DNA of 64,000 nt from Pedobacter nutrimenti (GTDB lineage: Bacteria; Bacteroidota; Bacteroidia; Sphingobacteriales; Sphingobacteriaceae), in contig NZ_QKLU01000007.1 in the NCBI RefSeq assembly GCF_003208655.1, positions 186,001 to 250,000 of the forward strand, read 5' to 3'. The position numbers and the translations under genes are program-made. The notes under the pieces were generated by a model. It worked only from the letters and a program-made list of their open reading frames with translations. It ran no database searches and was not told where the DNA came from. Positions 8,168 to 16,229 of the stretch are shown piece by piece (the first letter of the stretch is position 1; every line of letters begins with the position of its first letter).

Positions 8168-10948
8168 TTATAATTTATATCGGAGGCCTAATAAAAATGA
8201 AGTTTTGAAATAGTCTTTTTGGACAATAAACTTATCCGGGTCTGTTTGCAAGCCTAGTGCTTTGTTTCCCGCAGCAAGGTATTCTGCATAAGATTTGTGC
8301 AATTCAAGCTGTAAAGGCGTATTGGTTAAGTTGTTGATCTTTCCATAAATTGAAAACTTTTTGATCAGGGATTTTTCAAAGGAAACATCAATCTGTTTGG
8401 TGGGTGCTTGCCAGTAATCCAGTCCGAAGTAAGGGCTAACCAGTGCAATTCTGCTTCCGGTATAGACAAATGCGGCCTGAATATCGAGTCCGATTGAAGG
8501 ATTTTTATATAAAAGAGAAAGATTACCCACATGATTGGATTGTCCCTGCAAAGGTCTGGTCTCCTGTACCGTTTTACTGGAGAAACCGCTAGGACCCACA
8601 AAGGTGAGCAGTTTATCGGTGGTGATACTGGATTTGGTAAAGGTATAGTTGGCGGATATGCCAAATGGTCCAAAATACTTGGTGATAACGGCCTCCAAAC
8701 CATAATTGGTAGCTACCCCAAAATTGCTTGGTATTAAAGTCTGAGAGGTTACACCGGTTTTAACCGCTGTATATTCAATGGGGTCTTTAATGTTTTTGTA
8801 AAACGCCCCCAGGAGCAGCTGGTCTGTTTGCCCTGGAAAAAATTCATAACGGAAGTCCAGGTTATCGGCAGTACTGTGGTTTAATTTGGAAGGATTTCCT
8901 TCTTCTTTAAAAGCTTCACCCTGTATCCCGTCAGGAATAAGGTCTATGAAGCTCGGCCTGGCGAGTGCTTTGTAATAAGCCAAACGTAAATTCTGCGTTT
9001 CTGTTAAGGCGTATTTAAACTGAAGGGAGGGCAAAATATCGGTATAATCGATGCTTCCAAAACGATAAAGTTTTGAAGGGTCCGATTGGGTGTCGTAATG
9101 CTGATGCGTCTGTTCGATTCTGGTACCGCCCAATACTTCTAGTTTGTGAAGGATTTGCCATTTGAACTGAACATAGGCTTCAGTAAGATCTTCTTTAAAA
9201 GTGTAATTGTTTCCGCTGGGACTTGAAAAACCTCCGTTGTCTACCAGGTAAATGGCATTGTTGATGTTGGAATAGGTTTGTGGGCCTGTAGTTCCAGGGA
9301 CAGGTTTAAGGGTGTATTCATTATAAATATTTGTCCTGGTCTTATCGCGGAAAACAAGCCCGGCTTTTAATTCCATTGGACGGTCCAGTGCAGTGGTTTT
9401 TTGGGTGATGTTTGCATAAGCAGAGTAATCTTTGTCTGAATTACTCATCCATAACCTGCCCATATTTTGTAAAATATCCGGTGTCCGGCTTAATTGTCCT
9501 GTTTGAGAGTTGACAATCATGCCGTATTGGTGAGAAAATTTAGCCTGGTCTGGAATGCGGTTGTTGGCCAGGGAATAGACCAGGGACCAGTCGAATTTTA
9601 GACCATTATTCAGATCGTGGTCGCCCTGAAGGGTCGAGTTGTAAATCGACTGTTTTTGTACAGTGCTGCGGTCTTCATAATTGACAATACTGTTCAAAAC
9701 AATGGTATCTACAATATTTCTTTCCTGTATATCCTCCAGCCTTACAAACAGGTTGTACCAGGAAATTTTGTTCTTGCGGTTGATTTGATAATCCAATTTT
9801 GCGTTCAGGCCAAGGCGGCTGCTTTGAGTAGAATACTGACGCTGATGTATTTCCTGAAAAGAAGGAATATTGTTCACATTGGGCTGGGCATTTGGTAAAA
9901 AGAAGGTTGAACTTGTCCCTCTGTAGTTGTTTTGATAGCTTCCCGAAACAATAAAACCAAATTGCTTGTCTTTGCCCAGACGGTTTCCAATGGTCAGTCC
10001 GGCGTTTAGGTTAATGGGCCTGTTTTTTATGGTATAATTCAACAGACCAACCGGGAAATCGGAGGGTTTGGCCGCATAAGCAGGGCCATTGAGCTCTGCA
10101 GGTGAATGTGTACTGATGCCTGATCTGCTAAACTGCCTGTAATCCTGGTTGTCAAAAATGTTGTTATAGCCAGCCGCAAAGTTACCTTGGAGCAGCAACC
10201 TGGAAGGGGCGTCCTTCATCACCAGATTGATGCTTCCGCCAATGGCATCGGCCTCCATGGAAGGGGTAAGACTTTTGCTAACTTCCAGACGGTCCAGGAT
10301 TTCAGAAGGAAACAGGTCCAGGGGAACATAACGGTTCTTGTTGTCGGGACTTGGAATTTTAATTCCATTGACCAGCGTATTGATGTACCTTTTTTCCATT
10401 CCACGGATAATCGGGTAACGGCCTTCACCGGTACTGCTTCTTTCGATCGTTACACCAGATACCCGTTGCATGACATTGGCCACAGTCAGATCTGGCGACA
10501 ATTCTATGGTTTTTGCAGAAACCACATTCAACAGGGCGTCCGCATTTTTTTCCAAACTGCGGGCCTTGCGGTCCGATGCATTTCCCTGGGCACCAATAAC
10601 TACAGTAGAAAGTTCGGCCGCATCTGGGTTCATTTCGATAGAAACCTGGGTTATTCCTGAAGCATTAACCCTGATTTCTTTCTGGCTTGTTTTGTAAGAA
10701 AGGTAACTCACCTGAAGATGGTATGCTCCCGCTTTCAAATTTTTAATGGTAAAAGTTCCGTCGAGCTGGACAAAGTGTCTGGAGGAATTCTCCATTACTT
10801 TAACCGTGGCACCTGTCAGGGGATCTCCTGTAATGGCATCTGTGACCCTGCCTTTTAAGGTCTGCGAAAATGCAGCGCAGGCCAAAAAGATCAGAAAGGA
10901 AAAGATGGCCACTGTTTTTTTAATGAACGAAGTAAAAGTTGTGGGCAT
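8168..10948 (-). CDS. TonB-dependent outer-membrane receptor
   Basis: A 926-residue outer-membrane transporter. It has a signal peptide (about residues 1-28) and a carboxypeptidase-regulatory-like beta domain (about 30-115; LKGRVTDAITGDPLTGATV). A plug domain follows at about 125-250 (VMQRVSGVTIERSSTGEGRY, YINTLVNGIKIPSP), then a 22-strand-type beta-barrel ending in LLGLRYKL with the C-terminal hydrophobic residue usual for such barrels. It is not a SusC with a SusD partner; a beta-helix lipoprotein follows instead. It should import a ligand using TonB energy. The divergent neighbour is a phosphatase and the shared intergenic region has OmpR-class repeats. A phosphorus or metal substrate is therefore plausible but not shown. 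Confidence 0.9.
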   Translation of the reverse strand: MPTTFTSFIKKTVAIFSFLIFLACAAFSQTLKGRVTDAITGDPLTGATVKVMENSSRHFVQLDGTFTIKNLKAGAYHLQVSYLSYKTSQKEIRVNASGITQVSIEMNPDAAELSTVVIGAQGNASDRKARSLEKNADALLNVVSAKTIELSPDLTVANVMQRVSGVTIERSSTGEGRYPIIRGMEKRYINTLVNGIKIPSPDNKNRYVPLDLFPSEILDRLEVSKSLTPSMEADAIGGSINLVMKDAPSRLLLQGNFAAGYNNIFDNQDYRQFSRSGISTHSPAELNGPAYAAKPSDFPVGLLNYTIKNRPINLNAGLTIGNRLGKDKQFGFIVSGSYQNNYRGTSSTFFLPNAQPNVNNIPSFQEIHQRQYSTQSSRLGLNAKLDYQINRKNKISWYNLFVRLEDIQERNIVDTIVLNSIVNYEDRSTVQKQSIYNSTLQGDHDLNNGLKFDWSLVYSLANNRIPDQAKFSHQYGMIVNSQTGQLSRTPDILQNMGRLWMSNSDKDYSAYANITQKTTALDRPMELKAGLVFRDKTRTNIYNEYTLKPVPGTTGPQTYSNINNAIYLVDNGGFSSPSGNNYTFKEDLTEAYVQFKWQILHKLEVLGGTRIEQTHQHYDTQSDPSKLYRFGSIDYTDILPSLQFKYALTETQNLRLAYYKALARPSFIDLIPDGIQGEAFKEEGNPSKLNHSTADNLDFRYEFFPGQTDQLLLGAFYKNIKDPIEYTAVKTGVTSQTLIPSNFGVATNYGLEAVITKYFGPFGISANYTFTKSSITTDKLLTFVGPSGFSSKTVQETRPLQGQSNHVGNLSLLYKNPSIGLDIQAAFVYTGSRIALVSPYFGLDYWQAPTKQIDVSFEKSLIKKFSIYGKINNLTNTPLQLELHKSYAEYLAAGNKALGLQTDPDKFIVQKDYFKTSFLLGLRYKL

Positions 10949-11031
10949 AGTTATATTTTTTTTGCAATGGTATTAAAAAAGAAGGCTGCATCAGGGCTCT
11001 GGTGGATTTGATGATTAATACATAACTGCTT

Positions 11032-11061
11032 ATTAACAAGCGCTTAAGAATCTCTTAAGAA
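11032..11061. promoter_or_regulatory. three 11-bp-spaced TTAA repeats in the divergent promoter region
   Basis: ATTAACAA at 11032, CTTAAGAA at 11043 and CTTAAGAA at 11054 recur with an exact 11-bp period. This is the geometry of sites bound by OmpR/PhoB-class regulators. The block lies between the TonB-dependent receptor and the phosphatase genes, which diverge. Confidence 0.5.
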
Positions 11062-11100
11062 TTGGAAGGAAATGTGGAATTATTGGTAAGGTGTTTTTAA

Positions 11101-11127
11101 ATTAACGCCGGCTTAACAATAGACTTG
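11101..11127 (+). promoter_or_regulatory. phosphatase promoter with a second 11-bp-spaced repeat pair
   Basis: ATTAACG at 11101 and CTTAACA at 11112 are 11 bp apart. They sit directly upstream of TAGACTTG (11120-11127), a one-mismatch match to the -7 consensus, 13 bases before the ATG at 11141. The repeats occupy the -33 region, as expected for a promoter that needs an activator. Confidence 0.45.
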
Positions 11128-11140
11128 CGTTCTTTGCGGA

Positions 11141-12700
11141 ATGAAAACCTTTCCTAAAATTTTTTTAAGCCTCTTATTTCCACTGGCCCTTCATGCCCAG
11201 GAAAAAGAAAAAAAATCACCCCAACCCGTATTGATCAGGGGGCCGTATTTACAGGTTGCCAGCAGTACCGGAATATTGATCCGCTGGAGAACAGATGTTT
11301 CTTCCAGGAGCCGGGTCTGTTTTGGAAGCCGTCCTGACCACCTGGACCAGCAGGCCCAGGACAATAAACTCGTTACAGAACATCAGGTTCGTTTAAGTGG
11401 TTTAAAACCCTATACCAGGTATTATTATTCCATAGGAGATTTTCGTGACACCCTGCAGAAAGGCAAAGACAATTATTTCACTACCCTCCCTGAGCCAGGT
11501 AAAGCAGGCAAATACCGCATTGCAGCGTTGGGAGATTGTGGAGACAATTCCATCAACCAGCGTCAAGTTAAGGAGCAGGTTATCAAATACCTTGGGGACC
11601 AACAAATGGACGCCTGGATTTTGCTGGGAGATAATGCTTATTCCGATGGAACTGATGCAGAGTTTCAAACCAAATTTTTTAACATTTACAAAGATGACCT
11701 GCTCAAGAAATACTCTCTATTTCCCACACCAGGTAACCACGATTATCACGATACAGAAGTCACCTCCGCCAAGGCGCAGGAAACACATGAAACCGCCTAT
11801 TACCAGAATTTCTCTATGCCAACCCAGGGAGAATCAGGTGGTACAGCTTCCCATACACAGGCATTTTACTCTTTTGACATTGGAAATGCTCACTTTCTTT
11901 CCCTGGATTCTTACGGAAAAGAAGAAAAATCCTACCGCCTTTATGATACGTTGGGTCCTCAGGTTAACTGGATCAAAAAAGATCTGGCAGAAAACAAAAA
12001 CAAAGGCTGGGTAATTGCCTATTGGCACCATCCCCCTTATACCATGGGGTCACACAATTCCGATACAGAAACAGAGCTGGTCAAAATCAGGGAGAATTTC
12101 ATCCGTATTCTGGAAAGGTATGGCGTAGATCTGGTCCTTTGCGGCCATAGCCATGATTATGAACGTTCGCGTTTAATGGCTGGACATTATGGACCGGAAG
12201 CGAGTTTTAATGCTGCCAGGCATAACCTGAGTTCTTCCTCAGGGCGTTACGATGGTGGGAAAGATGCTGGGCCCTATGTAAAAAACGACCTTCAGAATAA
12301 GGGGACCGTATATGTGGTGAGTGGTTCTGCCGGAAAACTGGGTGGTAAACAAACGAGTTTTCCACATGATGCCATGTACTTTTCTGATGCCGATCATGGT
12401 GGTGCCAGTATGCTGGAAATTGAAGACAACCGGCTTGACCTGAAGTGGATTTGTGCAGACGGGCAGATCCGGGACCAGTTTACCATCATGAAAAACGTCA
12501 GCAAAAATACCGTCATCAAGCTCAAGGCCGGGGAGAAAGCAGAGCTTAAAGCTTCATTTATTGGTAAATACAAATGGAACCCTTCCTCTGAAGTGTCCAG
12601 AAGTATCGTCGTGTCCCCTGCGGCCGGAATAACCAAATATACCGTTACCGATGAATTTAATACGGTAACAGATACTTTTGAAGTACATGTCTCAAAATAA
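11141..12700 (+). CDS. purple-acid-phosphatase-like metallophosphoesterase, exported
   Basis: A 519-residue secreted phosphatase. It has a signal peptide (cleavage near ALHAQ), an N-terminal fibronectin-III-like domain (about 25-118), and then a calcineurin-like metallophosphoesterase domain. All metal-binding blocks are present: GDCG (131-134), GDNAY (163-167), GNHDY (198-202), WHHPP and GHSHDYER. A small C-terminal Ig-like domain follows. The order matches purple acid phosphatases. Family members hydrolyse phosphomonoesters outside the cytoplasm. The gene diverges from a TonB-dependent receptor over a region with OmpR-class repeats and overlaps the peroxidase gene downstream. This suggests induction as one unit under phosphate or metal stress. 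The natural substrate cannot be read from sequence. Confidence 0.88.
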   Translation: MKTFPKIFLSLLFPLALHAQEKEKKSPQPVLIRGPYLQVASSTGILIRWRTDVSSRSRVCFGSRPDHLDQQAQDNKLVTEHQVRLSGLKPYTRYYYSIGDFRDTLQKGKDNYFTTLPEPGKAGKYRIAALGDCGDNSINQRQVKEQVIKYLGDQQMDAWILLGDNAYSDGTDAEFQTKFFNIYKDDLLKKYSLFPTPGNHDYHDTEVTSAKAQETHETAYYQNFSMPTQGESGGTASHTQAFYSFDIGNAHFLSLDSYGKEEKSYRLYDTLGPQVNWIKKDLAENKNKGWVIAYWHHPPYTMGSHNSDTETELVKIRENFIRILERYGVDLVLCGHSHDYERSRLMAGHYGPEASFNAARHNLSSSSGRYDGGKDAGPYVKNDLQNKGTVYVVSGSAGKLGGKQTSFPHDAMYFSDADHGGASMLEIEDNRLDLKWICADGQIRDQFTIMKNVSKNTVIKLKAGEKAELKASFIGKYKWNPSSEVSRSIVVSPAAGITKYTVTDEFNTVTDTFEVHVSK

Positions 12701-14513
12701 AATAAAAAGGCCCCTGCAAATGGGCCTTTTATTGATTTGCCTTGGTACTATACTGGGGCTCCGGACGGCGCCTGAACCACAGGCTGCTGTGCGGATTTCA
12801 GCATACTTTAAAGAAAATGCACTTGCCTTCAGCGCTTCTACTTTAGCGCTGAAAAAAAGCATCTCCCAATTAGATGAAAATAAAAACTCGCTGCTGCAAG
12901 CAAAAGAGGCCTTAAAGAACTGCAGGCTTCAATATAAAAAGATTGAATTTCTGATGGATTATTTTTTTCAGAGTTCTGCGCTCATTTATAACCGGCCAGC
13001 AAAAACAGAAGTGGAAGAGCCCTATATGGAATATCAGGAGCCTTCAGGATTCCAGGTCATAGAAGCCTTACTCTTCGAGGATCATCCCCTGCAGCACCTG
13101 CAGGACCTGAAAGCCCAGGCAGAACTCCTCAGTTCTTCTGCGGCAGACCTTGCTGCGCTGATGTACCAGTTTGAAGCAAGCGATGCCCAGCTTCTGGAAA
13201 GCCTGCGCCTGGAGTTGATCAAAGTCATGGCCTTAAGTATTACGGGTTACGATGCACCTGAACTGAAAAGTGGAATTGCAGAATCCTTGACTTCTTTGAA
13301 GGCGATACAGTTCATGCTGGAGCCTTATGTAAAAGAAAAGAAAGTGGCTATGCCCCTGCTTTCCTTACAGCAGTCTATAGATTACCTTTCTCTCAACCAA
13401 AATTTTGATGAGTTTAACCGGATGGTTTTTTTAAAGGATTATGCATTGCCTTTACAAGGGGAACTTTATGCACTAAGTGCAGCCATAGGGCCGGTACTCA
13501 GTGTTAAAACTGCTTTAAATGAACAGACAGGGAACCTGTTTGCAAAAAATGCAATCCTTTTGGATCATTTTCCACAGGAGACTTATCCAGCTGAGAAGGA
13601 GGCACGGCTGGCCGGACTTGGGAAAAAGCTTTTTTTTGAAAAGTCACTTTCGGGCAACCTGAGCCGAAGCTGTGCCAGTTGTCACCAACCTGAACAATAT
13701 TTTTCCGACGGTTTAAAAACAAGTCTTGCATTTGACGGAAAAAGCCATGTAAAAAGGAATGCGCCGACACTGCTTTATTCCGCCTACCAGTATGTTCAGT
13801 TTTGGGATGGAAGGGCAGGAAATTTAAGCAGCCAGATTAAAATGGTTATGGCTAACCCATTGGAAATGAATGCTGATCATCGTTTGGTTGTAGAGCGGTT
13901 AGAAAAAAACAAGTACTACCAGCAGGAATTTGAACATATCTTTCAAAAAGGCAGCGGGCCCAGTATAGATCATGTTGCGCAGGCCATTGCCGCCTATTTG
14001 AAAACCTTATCTCCCTTTAATTCGGCCTTTGATCAATACATCAGCGGAAAAAAGAATACCATGACTTCAAAGCAGGTCCGGGGTTTTAATCTCTTTATGG
14101 GTAAGGCGCAATGTGGTTCCTGTCATTTTATCCCCTTATTTAATGGTTTGATCCCGCCTTATTACAAGCGGACCGAATTTGAAGTTTTGGGCGTACCCGC
14201 CAATGATAATTTTAACCGGCCTCTGGCTGACACCGATAAAGGCCGTTATGATTTTTTTCCGATCAGCTATTATCAGGGGACATTTAAAACACCAGGCTTA
14301 AGAAATGTGGCCATGACTGGGCCTTATATGCATAATGGAGCTATTGTCAACCTGCAAAAAGTAATGGATTTTTATAACCGGGGAGGAGGTAATGGGATAG
14401 GGCTTCAGCTTGGCAATCAGAGTTTATCTTCCAAACCCTTACATTTAACAAAAAAGGAAAGGAATGAAATCATAGATTTTATGAAATCCCTGACCGACGG
14501 CCTGCCTGAATAA
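12687..14513 (+). CDS. imelysin-like domain fused to di-heme cytochrome-c peroxidase
   Basis: A protein of about 608 residues with a signal-anchor-like N-terminus. Residues of about 30-280 are helical and carry PSGFQVIEALLF (near residue 120). This resembles the imelysin GxHxIE motif, with Gln in place of His. The C-terminal half is a MauG/CcpA-type di-heme cytochrome-c peroxidase. Haem sites are CASCH (near residue 329) and CGSCH (near 475), with NAPTLLYSAYQ and FKTPGLRNVAMTGPYMHNG segments usual for the family. It should act in the periplasm. ATG 12687 is preferred over an in-frame TTG at 12678. Either way it overlaps the phosphatase gene, so the two are co-translated. Imelysins are linked to iron uptake, which makes metal handling an alternative theme for this cluster. 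Confidence 0.85.
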   Translation: MSQNKIKRPLQMGLLLICLGTILGLRTAPEPQAAVRISAYFKENALAFSASTLALKKSISQLDENKNSLLQAKEALKNCRLQYKKIEFLMDYFFQSSALIYNRPAKTEVEEPYMEYQEPSGFQVIEALLFEDHPLQHLQDLKAQAELLSSSAADLAALMYQFEASDAQLLESLRLELIKVMALSITGYDAPELKSGIAESLTSLKAIQFMLEPYVKEKKVAMPLLSLQQSIDYLSLNQNFDEFNRMVFLKDYALPLQGELYALSAAIGPVLSVKTALNEQTGNLFAKNAILLDHFPQETYPAEKEARLAGLGKKLFFEKSLSGNLSRSCASCHQPEQYFSDGLKTSLAFDGKSHVKRNAPTLLYSAYQYVQFWDGRAGNLSSQIKMVMANPLEMNADHRLVVERLEKNKYYQQEFEHIFQKGSGPSIDHVAQAIAAYLKTLSPFNSAFDQYISGKKNTMTSKQVRGFNLFMGKAQCGSCHFIPLFNGLIPPYYKRTEFEVLGVPANDNFNRPLADTDKGRYDFFPISYYQGTFKTPGLRNVAMTGPYMHNGAIVNLQKVMDFYNRGGGNGIGLQLGNQSLSSKPLHLTKKERNEIIDFMKSLTDGLPE

Positions 14514-14655
14514 TGACAAGAAATAAAATCAAATTTTCTGTTTAAAAGCTTGTAAAAAGATTTTTTTAAAATATTTTTAAATTGTTAACCAATATAAGAA
14601 TAAAGAGATATAGTTTTATATAGGGTTAATAAAAAACAATAACCTTTAGAAACAT

Positions 14656-14976
14656 ATGGCATACAAGTACAAAATTGATGAATTCCTTGAAAATCTTCCT
14701 GTGAAACACAACAAACATCTGGTCAGCCAGATTCCTGGGATCCTAAACGTATCCAGAAATACGTTTAGAAATTATTGTAAAATTCCTTTTATGAGCAAAA
14801 AGGACATCCCTTATGGATGCGTAAGAAAACTGGAAATCCTTTTCGGAATGGAACCAGGGGAATTGGCCAATTATGGCATCACCGGGAGGCATTACCTGGA
14901 CCTGGTCAGGCAACGGCCTGTCAAAACAGGGGCGAAAAGAAACCTGAAGAAACCAGAACAGCCTGAACAGGATTAG
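14656..14976 (+). CDS. small helix-turn-helix-like protein of unknown function
   Basis: A 106-residue basic protein. The central part (SQIPGILNVSRNTFRNYCKI, then DIPYGCVRKLEILFGMEPGEL) looks like a phage-repressor/XRE-type helical DNA-binding fold in which the second segment resembles a dimer helix. The C-terminal tail is rich in Lys, Arg, Pro and Gln. I do not recognise a named family. It stands alone after an AT-rich gap of 142 bp following the peroxidase gene and converges on a membrane phosphoesterase gene. It may be a small regulator; the target is unknown. Confidence 0.6.
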   Translation: MAYKYKIDEFLENLPVKHNKHLVSQIPGILNVSRNTFRNYCKIPFMSKKDIPYGCVRKLEILFGMEPGELANYGITGRHYLDLVRQRPVKTGAKRNLKKPEQPEQD

Positions 14977-14992
14977 CCTGTCTCCGATAGGT

Positions 14993-16180
14993 TTAAACCT
15001 TTTTTTTAAGTTCTATCACGGTAATTTCCGGCCAAATTCCTATTCTGCCGGAAAAGCCCAGAAATCCGAAACCCCGGTTTACATTCAGGTACCGTCCGTT
15101 TTCCTTTTTAATGCCTGCCCAGTGCGGATAACGGTATTTAACAGGACTCCATTTAATGCCAAAGGCCTCCAGCCCAAACTGCATTCCGTGGGTGTGACCG
15201 GACAGTGTAAGTTGTATTTTGGAAGGATAGGATTTGACTTCAGATTCCCAGTGACTCGGATCATGTGAAAGCAATACCTTAAAGTCCCCGGCTTTAGTAT
15301 TTCTTAAAGCTTTCTGAAGATCGCCACGTTCTCCGAAACCCAGTCCCCAGTTTTCCACACCGGCCAGGACAATCTTCTCTGCATTTTTGTAAATATCTAC
15401 ATGCTCATCCAAAAGCAGGTGGTAACCCATTTCTGCATGACGGGTTTTTAAATCCCGCAGATTGGCTTGTTTTTTTTCTTCACTTTCCCATTTTACATAA
15501 TCTCCGTAATCGTGGTTTCCAAGAATGGAGAACTGGCCGTAAGGCGCCCTGATTTGTGAAAAATAACTCATCCAGGGTAAAATTTCTGTCGCCTTATTGT
15601 TGACCAGGTCACCAGTAAAGACAAAAAGGTCAGATTTCTGTTCCTTGATTAGGTCTATACCCCTTTGAATGGCTTTTGGGTTGTTGAAACTACCCGCATG
15701 GACATCAGAAATCTGGGTAATGGTAAAACCATCAAAACTATCAGGAAGGTCGTCGAAATAGAGTGTATGTTTAATGGCCCGGTAAGCATATTTCCCCCTG
15801 ACCATTCCATAAATAAATATAAATACAGTAAGGATAAATAAAAAGCTGGCAAATTCTACCCAGTGCAGGTTACGCGGATGGCCCCTGAACAAACGATAAA
15901 TGTCCCCTACAAGAAGGGTGATCGAGAAAATCAGCTCGGCCGTAAATAAAATCAAAAAAGCGTGGGTGGCCACCTTAAAAAAAGTACCCATGCCCCGGCT
16001 GCTCACCCTTCGGATGCTGTAAATCAGCGATAAGGTAACCAGAGCAACCAGCAACCAGCAGCCAAGGCTCAGCAGGGGATTGGAACTGTAGATTTCCAAC
16101 CCGGAAATTACATACCAGTTCAGGAGCAAATAAAAGAACGCAATTAAGGCAATTGGCAGAATACTGAATTTTCTTCTCAT
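14993..16180 (-). CDS. membrane-anchored metallophosphoesterase (YkuE-like)
   Basis: A protein of about 395 residues. Four N-terminal transmembrane helices span roughly residues 5-140. A cytoplasmic or periplasmic calcineurin-like phosphoesterase domain follows, with complete metal-binding blocks: QISDVHAGS, FTGDLVNN, LGNHDYGD, LLSHDP and LSGHTHGMQ. YkuE-type members have been linked to cell-wall or lipid-linked phosphate metabolism; the substrate here is unknown. ATG 16180 is chosen over an in-frame TTG at 16198, since the latter lies in the 49-bp gap to the divergent HD/PycTM gene. The position next to ppk1 and other phosphoesterases fits a phosphate theme. Confidence 0.85.
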   Translation of the reverse strand: MRRKFSILPIALIAFFYLLLNWYVISGLEIYSSNPLLSLGCWLLVALVTLSLIYSIRRVSSRGMGTFFKVATHAFLILFTAELIFSITLLVGDIYRLFRGHPRNLHWVEFASFLFILTVFIFIYGMVRGKYAYRAIKHTLYFDDLPDSFDGFTITQISDVHAGSFNNPKAIQRGIDLIKEQKSDLFVFTGDLVNNKATEILPWMSYFSQIRAPYGQFSILGNHDYGDYVKWESEEKKQANLRDLKTRHAEMGYHLLLDEHVDIYKNAEKIVLAGVENWGLGFGERGDLQKALRNTKAGDFKVLLSHDPSHWESEVKSYPSKIQLTLSGHTHGMQFGLEAFGIKWSPVKYRYPHWAGIKKENGRYLNVNRGFGFLGFSGRIGIWPEITVIELKKKV

Positions 16181-16229
16181 AGTGAATCTAAAACGCAAAA
16201 GTACTGTATATATATTTTATATTTATACC

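Noticed and set aside
11445..12014. A 189-codon open frame on the plus strand
   Set aside because: It lies wholly inside the phosphatase gene in another frame and has a low-complexity, Lys/Thr/Pro-rich composition without any domain.
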